A stretch of 64,000 nt of DNA from Sinorhizobium terangae (GTDB taxonomy: Bacteria > Pseudomonadota > Alphaproteobacteria > Rhizobiales > Rhizobiaceae), in contig NZ_CP121659.1 in the NCBI RefSeq assembly GCF_029714365.1, forward strand, positions 1,984,001 through 2,048,000. Reading direction: 5' to 3'. Within the stretch, counting starts at the first letter, position 1. Each line of letters starts with the position of its first letter. Positions 43,313 through 52,342 of this stretch are shown here, piece after piece. The position numbers and the translations under genes were made by a program. Below the pieces are notes generated by a model. It ran no database searches. It worked only from the letters and a program-made list of their open reading frames with translations, and was not told the DNA's origin.

Positions 43313-43396
43313 CGCGCCGTGGCTGGATTCCGGTGACGAGCACAGGAATGACGGTGGTTGCTGGCCGCGGCAACAACTGGCTTAACTAACCTGATG
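43313..43396. repeat. Half of the CACAGGAAT composite repeat
   Basis: GGATTCCGGTGACGAGCACAGGAATGACGGTGG followed later by CAACTGGCTTAACTAACCTGATG matches the right half of the composite element at 45967-46241. Confidence 0.55.
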
Positions 43397-43424
43397 GGGG
43401 ACAGGCGTCACCACCACCCGCCGA

Positions 43425-44327
43425 TCAATCCGCGCGCGGCCTGCCACAAACCTCGCGCACGCATCCGCGCAGCCAGCGGTGGCCCGGGTCGGCGTCGAAG
43501 CGCGGGTGCCAAAGCATCGACACCGTAATTTCCCGCGTGACGACCGGGAGCGGAAAGCTGTGCATTCCGGCCCTCAGCGCCCCGGTGTGTCGCTCGGGAA
43601 CGCTGGCGATCAGGTCGGAGGCGCGGGCGAGCGCCAGGGCCGCGGCAAAGCCGCCGACGATCGTAACGATCTCGCGTTCGAGCCCGAGCGCCTCCAGCGC
43701 CTCATCGAGCGGCCCCTTGTCGAGCCCGCGCCGTGAAACGAGGACGTGCCAGCCGGCGGCGTAACGGTCGGCCGTTACCTCGCCCTCACAAAGCGGGTGC
43801 CCCATGCGCACGACACCGACGAACCTGTCCCGGAAGAGCGCCTGCGTGCGCACCTCCGGACTGGTCGCCTCGCCGACGACGCCGGTTTCGAGGTCGATGG
43901 CGGCCTCGCGCAGCGGCCCGCTGCCGCGGTCCGGCTTCGGCACGAAGCAGAGCCGCACGCCGGGTGCTTCCTCGCCGACGCGGGAAATGAGGTCCGGTCC
44001 GAAATTCTCCACGAAGCCATCGCTCGTCCTGAGAACGAAGGTCCGCACGAGCCGTTTGAGATCGAGCCTTTCCTGAGGCCTCAGGACCGCTTCGGCCTCC
44101 TCGACCAGCCGGCCGACGCGCGCGCTGAGTTCGAGTGCGCGCGGTGTCGGCACCAGGCCGCGCCCGGCCCGCACGAGCAGCGGATCGCCCGTCGCCTCGC
44201 GCAGCCGCGCCAGCGCCCGGCTCATCGCCGACGGGCTGAGCCGCAGCCGCTTGGCCGCGCGGGCAACGCTGCCTTCCGAAAGCAGCACGTCGAGGGTGGC
44301 AAGCAGGTTGAGGTCGGGCTTCGACAT
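43425..44327 (-). CDS. LysR-family transcriptional regulator
   Basis: 300 aa. The HTH (about 4-62) contains LNLLATLDVLLSEGSVARAAKRLRLSPSAMSRALARL, followed by the effector-binding domain. The opening DLNLL and the SRALARLREATGDPLLVR sequence resemble the LysR branch that controls adjacent exporters and catabolic genes. It is divergent from the MFS gene, about 130 bp apart, and the two probably share a regulatory region. The basic C terminus (CGRPRAD) ends 30 bp short of the repeat at 43313-43396. Confidence 0.88.
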   Translation of the reverse strand: MSKPDLNLLATLDVLLSEGSVARAAKRLRLSPSAMSRALARLREATGDPLLVRAGRGLVPTPRALELSARVGRLVEEAEAVLRPQERLDLKRLVRTFVLRTSDGFVENFGPDLISRVGEEAPGVRLCFVPKPDRGSGPLREAAIDLETGVVGEATSPEVRTQALFRDRFVGVVRMGHPLCEGEVTADRYAAGWHVLVSRRGLDKGPLDEALEALGLEREIVTIVGGFAAALALARASDLIASVPERHTGALRAGMHSFPLPVVTREITVSMLWHPRFDADPGHRWLRGCVREVCGRPRAD

Positions 44328-44459
44328 GGCGCGACTATAGCCGAACGTGACATGGCGTCAAACGCACGAACGAAGTGCAAATGATGCGTGTTCCGCCATG
44401 TCCGGCAAAGAGCTACCTTTCCGCAAGCCCGTACAAAGCCGGAAAAGGAGCTCACCCCG

Positions 44460-45911
44460 ATGACGACCACGACGCGACCAATAGAGGGGATCGCCGAAGA
44501 GGGCGAACGCGCGCCCTCCTTTCGCTGGGCGCTCGCCGCCCTTTCCCTCTCCATGCTGCTCTCTTCGCTCGGCACCAGCATCGCCAATGTCGGCCTGCCG
44601 GCGCTGACTGAGGCCTTCGACGCCTCCTTCCAGCAGGTGCAATGGGTGGTGCTTGCCTATCTTCTCGCCATCACCACCCTCATCGTCAGCGTCGGGCGGC
44701 TCGGCGACATGGTCGGCCGGCGCCGTCTACTCGTCTCCGGCATCGCCCTCTTCACCGTTGCTTCGGTTCTCTGCGGCGTCGCGCCGACGCTCTCGATGCT
44801 GATCGCGGCGCGGGCGGCGCAGGGTCTCGGCGCGGCGATCATGATGGCGCTTGCGATGGCGCTCGTCGGCGAGACGGTGCCGAAGGCACGGACCGGCAGC
44901 GCCATGGGGCTCCTTGGGGCGACATCGGCGATCGGTACTGCTCTCGGTCCCTCGCTCGGCGGCCTGCTGATCGCCGGCCTCGGCTGGCGGGCGATTTTCC
45001 TAGCCGGCGTGCCGCTCGGCGTCGCGGCATTCTCCCTCGCGTTCCGCACCCTGCCCGCTGACCGCGAGCGCCCCAAGGATCGGGCGGGCTTCGACACGAT
45101 CGGCACATTGCTGCTGGCGCTGACGCTCGCCGCTTACGCGCTCGCCATGACGATCGGCCGGGGCAGTTTCGGTCCGCTCAACATGAGCCTGTTGCTGGCA
45201 GCGATCTTCGCCGGTGGCCTCTTCCTGTTTGCCGAGGCGAGAACCGCCTCGCCCCTGCTCCGCCTCGCGATGTTCCGCGATCCGGTGCTTTCCGCCGGCC
45301 TCACGATGAGCGCACTCGTCTCGACGGTGATGATGGCGACGCTGGTGGTGGGGCCGTTCTATCTCTCCCACGGGCTCGGGCTCGACGCCGCCATCGTCGG
45401 CCTCGTCATGTCCGCCGGCCCCCTCGTCGCGGCGCTCGCAGGCGTCCCCGCCGGCCGCCTCGTTGACCGGCTCGGTGCGCAGCCGATGACCGTCGCGGGG
45501 CTCACAGCGATCGCTACCGGCGCCTTCCTCCTCTCGCTGCTCCCGGCAGGGTTCGGTGTCGCCGGCTATGTCGCCCCGATCGTCATGGTCACGGCCGGTT
45601 ACGCCCTGTTCCAGGCGGCCAACAACACCGCCGTGATAAAGGATGTGGGGGCCGGCGAGCGGGGCATCGTTTCCGGCATGCTCAATCTCTCGCGCAATCT
45701 CGGCCTCGTCACCGGCGCATCCTTCATGGGGGCGGTCTTCGCGCTCGCGTCCGGCACCAGCGAGATCACCACGGCAGCCCCCGAGGCCGTCGCCGCCGGC
45801 ATGCGCATCACCTTCGCCGTCGCCGCAGTCCTGATCGTCGCCGCACTCGTCATCGCGGTCACCAGCCGCGCTTTCATAGGTCGCGCTTCGGTCGCTGGTG
45901 ACGTAACATGA
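44460..45911 (+). CDS. MFS drug-efflux transporter (DHA2/EmrB-QacA type)
   Basis: 483 aa with about 14 hydrophobic segments. The conserved MFS motif A is GRLGDMVGRRR (79-89), and the motif-C type antiporter signature lies near ALGPSLGGLLIAGLGWRAIF. It is a proton-driven multidrug exporter of the inner membrane; the partner membrane-fusion protein is not encoded nearby. AAAGGAGCTCACC precedes ATG 44460. Divergent from the LysR gene, its likely regulator. Confidence 0.9.
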   Translation: MTTTTRPIEGIAEEGERAPSFRWALAALSLSMLLSSLGTSIANVGLPALTEAFDASFQQVQWVVLAYLLAITTLIVSVGRLGDMVGRRRLLVSGIALFTVASVLCGVAPTLSMLIAARAAQGLGAAIMMALAMALVGETVPKARTGSAMGLLGATSAIGTALGPSLGGLLIAGLGWRAIFLAGVPLGVAAFSLAFRTLPADRERPKDRAGFDTIGTLLLALTLAAYALAMTIGRGSFGPLNMSLLLAAIFAGGLFLFAEARTASPLLRLAMFRDPVLSAGLTMSALVSTVMMATLVVGPFYLSHGLGLDAAIVGLVMSAGPLVAALAGVPAGRLVDRLGAQPMTVAGLTAIATGAFLLSLLPAGFGVAGYVAPIVMVTAGYALFQAANNTAVIKDVGAGERGIVSGMLNLSRNLGLVTGASFMGAVFALASGTSEITTAAPEAVAAGMRITFAVAAVLIVAALVIAVTSRAFIGRASVAGDVT

Positions 45912-45966
45912 GGTCGGGTCGGGCGCTCTTCCGCTCCTTGGTGGCGCGAAGCGCAACGGGCTCTCA

Positions 45967-46241
45967 TCAAGTCAGTTGGGCAGTAGCGCATCCCCACCCT
46001 CCACCTCATTCCTGTGCTCGTCACAGGAATCCAGCCACGGCGCGTCCGCGCCGTGGCTGACGAGGCCTCCAGTAGTCGAGACGGACGAGATGTGGGTCCG
46101 GCGTTCTGCGCGGTAACCCGCGATCATTCGCGCCGCCGATATCGAGGGGTCTCCCGCGCCGCAGACGCGGCGCTGCTCATTCCTGTGACAAGCGCAGGAA
46201 TGAGGTGGGTGGGACGGCCGGTGGTCCAACTGACCTAATGC
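45967..46241. repeat. Composite inverted intergenic element
   Basis: The two ends are inverted copies of one another: CAAGTCAGTTGG...CCACCTCATTCCTGTG on the left and CAGGAATGAGGTGG...CCAACTGAC on the right. Inside are shorter palindromes (TCATTCCTGTGCTCGTCACAGGAAT; CCACGGCGCG/CGCGCCGTGG). It fills most of the 382-bp gap between the MFS and MocR genes and has no ORF. Fragments occur at 43313, 63252 and 1645. Confidence 0.7.
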
Positions 46242-46293
46242 GGTGGGTAGGTGGCCGCACCCCACCCACACAACTGACTTCACGAGCGTGTGC

Positions 46294-47724
46294 TCATCCC
46301 CGCACCGAAACGCCCGGCGATCTCCGCCTGTCGATCGCTTTCCCGAGCGTCTCAAACACCCGATCGTCCAGACACTGCGAAACGTTAAACCGCATGAACT
46401 CTTGAGCCGACTGTGAAAGGCTGAAGGCATTGCCTGGCGCCAGCACCACGTCGTCTGCCAGCGCCTCCCGGGCAATGTCGGCGGCGTCGAGGCCCGCGGG
46501 CAAGCGGCACCAGAGAAACATGCCCGACTGCGGCTCCAGCCAAGGCTCGATGCCGAGCTGTTTCAGCCTGGAACCGGTTTCGGCCATTGCGCGGGCCAGT
46601 CGCGCGCGGAGCGTCTCCATGTGCTTGCGATAGCCGCCGTCCCTCAAGACGTTATAGATGAGCTCGGCCGAAAGGCGTCCGCCGCCGAAGGAGGTGGCGA
46701 TCCGGAGGTCCACCAACCCCTCGATCCATTCCCGGCGTGCGGCGATGAAGCCGCAGCGCGCCGAGGCCGACAGGGTTTTCGAAAAGCTGCCGATGTGGAT
46801 GACGCGGCTGAGACCATCGAAAGCTGCCAGTCTTGGCGCGGGGGTAAGCTCGAAATCGGCAAAGATGTCGTCCTCGACGATGGTGAGGTCGAATTGGTCC
46901 GCCAGCTTCAGCACCCGATGGGCGACAACGGGAGAGAGCACCGCACCGGTCGGATTGTGGATGGCGGAATTGGTGATGTAGAGGCGCGGCCGGTGCTCCG
47001 TGACCACCCTGGCGAAAGCCTCGATGTCCGGGCCCATCGGAGTGTAGGGCACGCTGACGATCTTGGCGCGGTGAGCGCGCAGCAGCGCATGAAAATTGAA
47101 ATAGCACGGATCGTCGACAAGAACCGTGTCGCCCGTTTCGAGGAAGAAGCGGCAGAGAAGGTCGATCGCCTGAGTTCCCGACTCCGCCAGCATGATGCAG
47201 TCGGGCGAGGCTTCGATGCCGCGCTCCATCATGCGCCGCGCAAGCAACTGACGGAGCGGCGGAAAACCAAGCGGTGTACCATAATCGGTAAGAGCCGCGT
47301 CCTCCGCCCGCGAGAGGCCGCGCAGCCCTTTGCGCAATGCCGCCCCTGGCATCCAGGACGGCGGGAGCCAGCCGCAGCCGGGCTTGAGCGTCGTATCGCT
47401 GCTTTCGAGAGACTGCCGGGAAACCCATAGCGGATCGACGGCGCGGTCAAGCCGGGGTCCGACCTCGGCCAATGCCAGAGGCACGACCTGCCCGGAAACG
47501 TAGAAGCCGGAGCCCGGTCTCGACGCAATCACCCCTTCGGCGACCAACCGTTCGTAGGCGTCCACGACGGTCGAAGTCGAGACCTGCATGGTCGCCGCAA
47601 AGGCGCGGACCGATGGCAGCTTGCTCCCCGGCGTCAGGCTGCGGTTGGCGATGCGCTGCCGGATGGCGCTCATCACTGCCGCCACACGTGTGCCACCACC
47701 CTCAGTCGTCGCTGCAACGCCCAT
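46294..47724 (-). CDS. MocR-type (GntR-aminotransferase) transcriptional regulator
   Basis: 476 aa. GntR winged helix (about 12-80, AIRQRIANRSLTPGSKLPSV; STSTVVDAYERLV) and an aminotransferase-like domain with DDPCYFNFHALL, VEDDIFADFEL and the PLP-lysine motif HIGSFSKTLSASARCG. ATG 47724 is taken for GGAG about ten bases upstream; an earlier in-frame ATG at 47745 adds MHHGAVQ. It is divergent from the EamA gene; MocR/PdxR regulators typically control such neighbours and themselves in response to PLP or amino compounds. Confidence 0.88.
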   Translation of the reverse strand: MGVAATTEGGGTRVAAVMSAIRQRIANRSLTPGSKLPSVRAFAATMQVSTSTVVDAYERLVAEGVIASRPGSGFYVSGQVVPLALAEVGPRLDRAVDPLWVSRQSLESSDTTLKPGCGWLPPSWMPGAALRKGLRGLSRAEDAALTDYGTPLGFPPLRQLLARRMMERGIEASPDCIMLAESGTQAIDLLCRFFLETGDTVLVDDPCYFNFHALLRAHRAKIVSVPYTPMGPDIEAFARVVTEHRPRLYITNSAIHNPTGAVLSPVVAHRVLKLADQFDLTIVEDDIFADFELTPAPRLAAFDGLSRVIHIGSFSKTLSASARCGFIAARREWIEGLVDLRIATSFGGGRLSAELIYNVLRDGGYRKHMETLRARLARAMAETGSRLKQLGIEPWLEPQSGMFLWCRLPAGLDAADIAREALADDVVLAPGNAFSLSQSAQEFMRFNVSQCLDDRVFETLGKAIDRRRSPGVSVRG

Positions 47725-47859
47725 CTGTACTGCTCCATGATGCATAACAGTTTTGTGCAACTGTACTGTATTGTCTCTGGCGGCACCAGAGCGTTGCGCG
47801 TTCAAATAAGCGCGCGAAAAAGTCTTCGGCCGAGTACCGGCGAGAAAAAGGACCAAGCT
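47725..47859. promoter_or_regulatory. Divergent MocR-EamA promoter with repeated half-sites
   Basis: Direct repeats CTGTACTG at 47725-47732 and 47761-47768 (36 bp apart) flank the perfect dyad ACAGTT-N6-AACTGT (47747-47764). CTGTACTG-like half-sites arranged this way are typical operators of PdxR-type MocR proteins. Confidence 0.55.
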
Positions 47860-48723
47860 ATGGACAAGACGACCAGCGGATGGATCAACGGCTTTCTCGG
47901 CGTGCTGATCTTCAGCGGCTCGCTGCCCGCGACACGTGCCGCCGTGCTCGATTTCGATCCGGTGTTCCTGACCGTTGCCCGGGCCGGCATTGCTGGCCTG
48001 CTTGCCCTGTGCCTGCTCCTTGCCTTCAGGGAGAAGCGGCCGACCACCGACCAGCTCTTCTCCCTTGCAATCGTCTCACTCGGCGTCGTGGTAGGCTTCC
48101 CGCTGCTGACAGCGCTTGCGCTCCAGCACGTTACCTCGGCGCACTCGATCGTCTTCGTCGGCATGCTGCCGCTTGCAACCGCGGCTTTCGGCGTGCTTCG
48201 GGGCGGCGAGCGCCCTCGTCCCGCTTTCTGGATGTTTTCCGTCGCGGGAAGCCTGCTCGTCGTCGGCTTTGCCCTTATGCAGGACCTCACGGCCTCGCCC
48301 GTCGGCGACGCCCTGATGCTGGCGGCCATCGTCGCTTGCGGACTCGGCTATGCCGAGGGCGCGAAACTGTCGCGCATCCTTGGCGGCTGGCAGGTGATCT
48401 CCTGGGCGCTCGTCCTGTCGCTGCCCGTCATGCTCGCGATCGCGCTCGCCCTGATGCCGTCGTCATTCGCGGAGGTGGGCATGCCAGGCTGGCTCGGTCT
48501 CGCCTATGTTTCCCTGTTCAGCATGCTGATCGGCTTTATCTTCTGGTACCGGGGACTGGCCCAGGGCGGCATCGCGGCCGTGGGGCAATTGCAGCTGCTG
48601 CAGCCGTTTTTCGGACTGGCCTTGGCCGCCACATTGCTCCATGAAGAGGTAAGCCTGCTGATGCTCGCAGTGACGGTCGGGGTCATCCTCTGCGTCGCCG
48701 GTGCACGGAAGTTCGCGAAATGA
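47860..48723 (+). CDS. EamA/DMT-superfamily transporter
   Basis: 287 aa, about ten hydrophobic segments in two EamA halves (GFLGVLIFSGSLPATRAAVL; ASVAGSLLVVGFALMQ-like second-half start; FFGLALAATLLHEEVSLL near the end). Inner-membrane exporter of small metabolites, substrate unknown. AGGACCAAGCT precedes the ATG. It is under apparent control of the divergent MocR gene and is followed 31 bp later by the PaiB-like gene, so the two probably form one operon. Confidence 0.87.
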   Translation: MDKTTSGWINGFLGVLIFSGSLPATRAAVLDFDPVFLTVARAGIAGLLALCLLLAFREKRPTTDQLFSLAIVSLGVVVGFPLLTALALQHVTSAHSIVFVGMLPLATAAFGVLRGGERPRPAFWMFSVAGSLLVVGFALMQDLTASPVGDALMLAAIVACGLGYAEGAKLSRILGGWQVISWALVLSLPVMLAIALALMPSSFAEVGMPGWLGLAYVSLFSMLIGFIFWYRGLAQGGIAAVGQLQLLQPFFGLALAATLLHEEVSLLMLAVTVGVILCVAGARKFAK

Positions 48724-48754
48724 CCATGCCTGAGGACACAGGGAGCAACGCTCG

Positions 48755-49387
48755 ATGTACACACCACCAGCCTTCAGAGAGGGCGATCGCGCCACACTCC
48801 ACGCGATGATGCGCGAGGCACGGCTTTGCCACTTCGTGACGGCCACCGCCGATGGCCTGATGGCGACGCCTTTGCCGTTGTTCCTCGATCCGGACGAAGG
48901 CGAGCATGGGACGCTCCACGGCCATCTCGCCAAAGCCAATCCGCAATGGAGGACCCCGCCGATCGGCGACGCCATGGCGATCTTCATGGGGCCGGATGCC
49001 TACATCACCCCCTCCTGGTACGCATCGAAACGCGAGCACGGCAGGGTCGTCCCGACATGGAACTATGCGGCGGTGCACGCCTATGGACCGGTAGAGTTCT
49101 ACGACGACAGCGAGCGCCTGCTCGGGGTGGTCACGCGGCTCACCAATCTCCACGAACAGGAGCGACCGGAGCGATGGGCGGTGACGGATGCGCCCGAAGC
49201 ATTCGTCCACACACAACTCAAGGGCATCATCGGGCTCAGAATGCCGATCACCCGGATCGAGGGCAAAAGAAAGATGAGCCAGAACCGCCCCGCGGCGGAC
49301 AGGGCCGGCGTCGCCAAAGGGCTGGCAGACAGCGGGCGGACTTCCGACCGGATCGTGGCGGGGTTGATCCCGAGAGGCAGCGAATAG
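48755..49387 (+). CDS. PaiB-type FMN-binding negative regulator-like protein
   Basis: 210 aa of the pyridoxamine 5'-phosphate oxidase-like split barrel: [11 protein letters not shown] start, [41 protein letters not shown] and [17 protein letters not shown], all typical of PaiB. Bacillus PaiB was described as a repressor, but the fold suggests FMN or heme binding. Its position behind a MocR-controlled EamA gene repeats a common PaiB context. An M20 peptidase remnant follows its stop codon. Confidence 0.85.
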   Translation: MYTPPAFREGDRATLHAMMREARLCHFVTATADGLMATPLPLFLDPDEGEHGTLHGHLAKANPQWRTPPIGDAMAIFMGPDAYITPSWYASKREHGRVVPTWNYAAVHAYGPVEFYDDSERLLGVVTRLTNLHEQERPERWAVTDAPEAFVHTQLKGIIGLRMPITRIEGKRKMSQNRPAADRAGVAKGLADSGRTSDRIVAGLIPRGSE

Positions 49388-49401
49388 GGAGCAAGCCTGC
49401 G

Positions 49402-49851
49402 CTGGGGCACGCATTCCGACGGCACTTCGACCGCCATGGCTTTTCCCATGTGCGGATCACCCAGTCGAGCGACGCGGTTTTTCGCGCGACACGGCTGGAT
49501 CCCCGGCATCCATGGGTCAGGTGGACGGGGGACTCGATTGTTCGCACCACCGGAAAGAAGCCCGCCATCCTGCCGAACGACATTTTCTCCGATATCCTTG
49601 AACTCCCGACCGTATGGGTCCCGCATTCCTATCCGGGATGCTCCCAGCACGCACCGAACGAACATCTTCCGCTCTTGATCGCCCGCGGGGGGCTGGCGCT
49701 GATGGCGGGAATCTACTGGGACCTCGGCGAACCGGGCGTACGGGAGCGGATCATTAACCAGCGCCCCCTCGTCCCAGCTTCCACGGCGACAAAGCAAACT
49801 GCACGACGGCGTCCGCCGTCGCGCACCTCGCGCGGAAGAAGCGACGGTTGA
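49402..49851 (+). pseudogene. C-terminal remnant of an M20-family metallopeptidase
   Basis: In one frame this stretch reads [35 protein letters not shown] and [20 protein letters not shown], the distinctive last third of M20 (ArgE/DapE-like) peptidases, with [14 protein letters not shown] at the end. The catalytic N-terminal two thirds are absent; the preceding sequence is the PaiB gene. At [11 protein letters not shown], family members usually show a longer ILPN(LGGSLPN)DIF, so seven residues appear deleted. After about residue 118 the frame becomes non-homologous. It is a degraded leftover rather than a gene. Confidence 0.65.
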
Positions 49852-49900
49852 CGGCCCGGACTACCGCACTACCCTTTGGCGGGCGAGCGGAGGATCGAGG

Positions 49901-50608
49901 ATGTGTGGACGCGTCTATATCAAGAGCACGCTGGAGGGGCTGTTTCGCGCCTTTTCCTTTGCGCAGCGCGAGCGCGGCGCCGAAGCGCTGGCGAACCAGT
50001 TTCCCCGTTATAACGGCGCGCCAACGCTCTACTACCCGATCATCATACGCGACGTGATCCGCGAGCCGGACGTGTTCGGGCCAACCTTCGTGAGCGCGCG
50101 CTGGGGCCTCGTTGCCGGCTGGATGAAGCAACAGAGACCCGGCCGTCCGCCGATCAACGCGCGGTGCGAAGGCATCGCAACCAACGGCATGTTCAAGCGT
50201 GCCTATGCGGACCGCCGCTGCCTCATTCCGATCGACGGTTTTTTCGAATGGAAGGACATCTACAGCACCGGCAAGGACAAGCAGCCCTACGCAATTGCCA
50301 TGAGTTCCGGCGAGCCCTTCGCGCTTGCCGGTATCTGGGAGACCTGGCGCAATCCCGAGACGGACGAGGATATCCGCACCTTCTGCGTGATCACCTGCCC
50401 GCCAAACGACATGATGGCAGCGATCCACGACCGGATGCCGGTGATCCTGCACCCAGAGGATTACGAACGCTGGCTGTCGCCCGAACCGGACCCTTACGAC
50501 CTGATGAGACCATTCCCGGCCGAGCTGATGGTGATGTGGGCGATCGACAGGAAAGTCGGGTCGCCGAAAAACGACACCGCGGATATCCTGGATCCGGTCG
50601 AGCTTTGA
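49901..50608 (+). CDS. SOS response-associated peptidase family protein (YedK/HMCES-like)
   Basis: 235 aa. It starts MCGRVY, leaving the catalytic Cys2 exposed after Met removal, and has the family landmarks NARCEG, IDGFFEWK (catalytic Glu region) and HDRMPVIL (catalytic His). HMCES/YedK proteins bind abasic sites in single-stranded DNA through Cys2, protecting them during replication. The length is normal. GAGGATCGAGG precedes the ATG. Probably monocistronic. Confidence 0.93.
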   Translation: MCGRVYIKSTLEGLFRAFSFAQRERGAEALANQFPRYNGAPTLYYPIIIRDVIREPDVFGPTFVSARWGLVAGWMKQQRPGRPPINARCEGIATNGMFKRAYADRRCLIPIDGFFEWKDIYSTGKDKQPYAIAMSSGEPFALAGIWETWRNPETDEDIRTFCVITCPPNDMMAAIHDRMPVILHPEDYERWLSPEPDPYDLMRPFPAELMVMWAIDRKVGSPKNDTADILDPVEL

Positions 50609-50746
50609 AGAGGTCTGTGAGCATGTCGAGCGGCAGCTTTTCCACGCGGGTATGAACGGGCTGACGCCAATCCATCGGGACGCGACGGCCCCGGCTGTCT
50701 CCGGTATCTCCCGGCGGCTGCCTCGCGAGAAGATTTGTCGTCGAGA

Positions 50747-50893
50747 TCACGGCACGCGCATCTGCCGATCGGTTGATGCCGTGATCTCATTTGATACGCC
50801 CGCCGTCGGCTCCAGCCAACTGACAACAGCTATGGCGAGGGCAAGAGCAACGGCCGGCGCGGCGAGCGCTGCCAGAAACGCGAATCTCTTCAT
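50747..50893 (-). CDS. Short hydrophobic ORF (weak)
   Basis: 48 aa starting MKRFAFLAALAAPAVALALA, with one hydrophobic segment followed by a short polar tail (EITASTDRQMRVP). It could be a single-pass or secreted peptide. An in-frame ATG lies three codons upstream; no strong ribosome site. Not recognised. Confidence 0.35.
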   Translation of the reverse strand: MKRFAFLAALAAPAVALALAIAVVSWLEPTAGVSNEITASTDRQMRVP

Positions 50894-51214
50894 TGCCGAC
50901 ATCCCGGAACGGTTTGGTGCAATAAGATGCGCAGTGGTTGGGTCGGAAGTCCTCACTCCATTGCAAGAAGGTTAGGGCATTCATCCACCGCGATGTATCA
51001 GACCTAAGTCCGATGCGGCGTGACAAAGGTCTGATGCCCATTGCCGAGCATTTCTCCGGATGCATAGTGCGGGACAGAAACGCCTGCGGAATCAACGGCT
51101 AGCCCCCCGCCGCCGTAGGCGTGAGAGGTCCCAGAGCGATGCGCCCCGCCCCCTTTGCACCGCCCTGGGACCTTTCATATCAGCGCCGCACGTCTCAGGA
51201 AGATTCCACCTTTA
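50894..51214. other. Gene-free stretch
   Basis: About 320 bp between the short hydrophobic ORF and the GST stop codon, part of a 606-bp gap after the YedK-like gene. No strong ORF, tRNA or repeat seen. Only short GC-rich dyads. Confidence 0.4.
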
Positions 51215-51865
51215 TCAGCCGGTCGATGCGGCGGTGAAAACCGCCAACTGAGCATCGAAAGCACGCTTGTATGCGGGTCGCGCTTCGCCGCGGGCGACAT
51301 AGGCGGAGAGATTCGGATACTCGTCGAGTATGCTCGACCCCTTCAACCTAAGCAGCACCGTCACCATCAGCAGGTCACCGGCGCTGAACCCGCCGTCGAG
51401 CCACTCGGCATCGCCAAGGCGATCGGAAAGCTTGCCCAGCCGGTTGCGGATGCTGTCCTCGAGGTACCGCAGGCGCTGCTCGTACCAAGGCTTGTCGCGC
51501 TCGAGGATCGTGCAGAGAGCGCGGTCGAAGATCGGCGGCTCCACCGTGTTGAGCGCGGCAAACATCCATGTGATCGCGCGCGCCCGGGCGTTCGCATTCT
51601 CTGGCAGCAGGCCCGCATGGCGCTCCGCGATATGGAGCACGATCGACCCCGACTCGAACAGGGCGAGATCGCCTTCTTCGTAGGTCGGAATCTGCCCGAA
51701 AGGTTGAAGCGCAAGATGCGCGGGTTCCTTCATTGCCTTGAACGAAAGAAGACGAACGTCGTAAGGCTGGCCCACCTCTTCGAGCGCCCAGCGAACACGC
51801 ATATCACGCGCCAGCCCCTTGCCACGATCGGGCGACCGTTCAAAGGCGGTAATGGTCGGGATCAT
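51215..51865 (-). CDS. Glutathione S-transferase
   Basis: 216 aa. An N-terminal thioredoxin-fold domain (ITAFERSPDRGKGLARDMRVRW; FGQIPTYEEGDLALFESGSIVL) with the GSH-binding cis-Pro in QIPTYEE and the following E-S-G-S, then the helical domain with WLDGGFSAGDLLMV. ATG 51865 has CGGAGACTTCC upstream; the open frame extends about 260 bp further but that part is in the mosaic repeat. Detoxification of electrophiles is likely; the substrate is unknown. Confidence 0.88.
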   Translation of the reverse strand: MIPTITAFERSPDRGKGLARDMRVRWALEEVGQPYDVRLLSFKAMKEPAHLALQPFGQIPTYEEGDLALFESGSIVLHIAERHAGLLPENANARARAITWMFAALNTVEPPIFDRALCTILERDKPWYEQRLRYLEDSIRNRLGKLSDRLGDAEWLDGGFSAGDLLMVTVLLRLKGSSILDEYPNLSAYVARGEARPAYKRAFDAQLAVFTAASTG

Positions 51866-51964
51866 TGGAAGTCTCCGGGTGATTGCTTGACGCCGTCCAG
51901 CATGACTTGAGAAATGGCGATAATCGTCCTCATGGTCTCTCTCCCGTTGTGCGTTTCTCCTCGA

Positions 51965-52066
51965 CAGCGTCGCGCGTGATTTGAGACGCGCAAAGGTCGC
52001 TGTGGCAGTTTGAACACCGTATGATCTTATCCTCAAATCGAATCCCGATTGAGGAATCATGCAAGC
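51965..52066 (+). repeat. RIME-like mosaic element
   Basis: CAGCGTCGCGCGTGATTTGAGACGCGCAAAGGTCGCTGTGGCAGTTTGAA then TTATCCTCAAATCGAATCCCGATTGAGG and ATCATGCAAG. Both dyads intact. Lies about 100 bp upstream of the GST start; the rest of the gap to the TerC gene has no ORF. Confidence 0.7.
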
Positions 52067-52288
52067 AGAGGACGAACGACCGGCGCGTCTCCCGACACCG
52101 ATCCCGTTTTCTTGGCTGAGGAATTTCATGGTCCGAACCGGTCATCGGACGAGCGGGCGACTACAAGCCCCTGCGGTCAGTCGATCGCACAACGGCGCCG
52201 TTTAGAGATAGGCGGGCGCAGGAATAGCTGGACGCATCGTCGGACGTCACCCGCCGGAGGCCGTGGCCTACGGCACTATTCTTCGGAA

Positions 52289-52315
52289 GTGCTGGGCTGC
52301 GAAACGGCCCAGCAC
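52289..52315 (-). terminator. Hairpin downstream of the TerC gene
   Basis: A perfect 9-bp stem GTGCTGGGC (52289-52297)/GCCCAGCAC (52307-52315) with a 9-nt loop, 27 bp past the minus-strand TerC stop codon. The following minus-strand tract CTTCCGAAG is only moderately U-rich, so termination may be partial. Confidence 0.6.
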
Positions 52316-52342
52316 CGGAAGCGAAGGTCAGCGGAAACGAGA

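Noticed and set aside
49099..49797. Long minus-strand open frame opposite the PaiB-like gene and M20 remnant
   Set aside because: It mirrors coding sequence on the plus strand and has no start signal or recognisable motifs.
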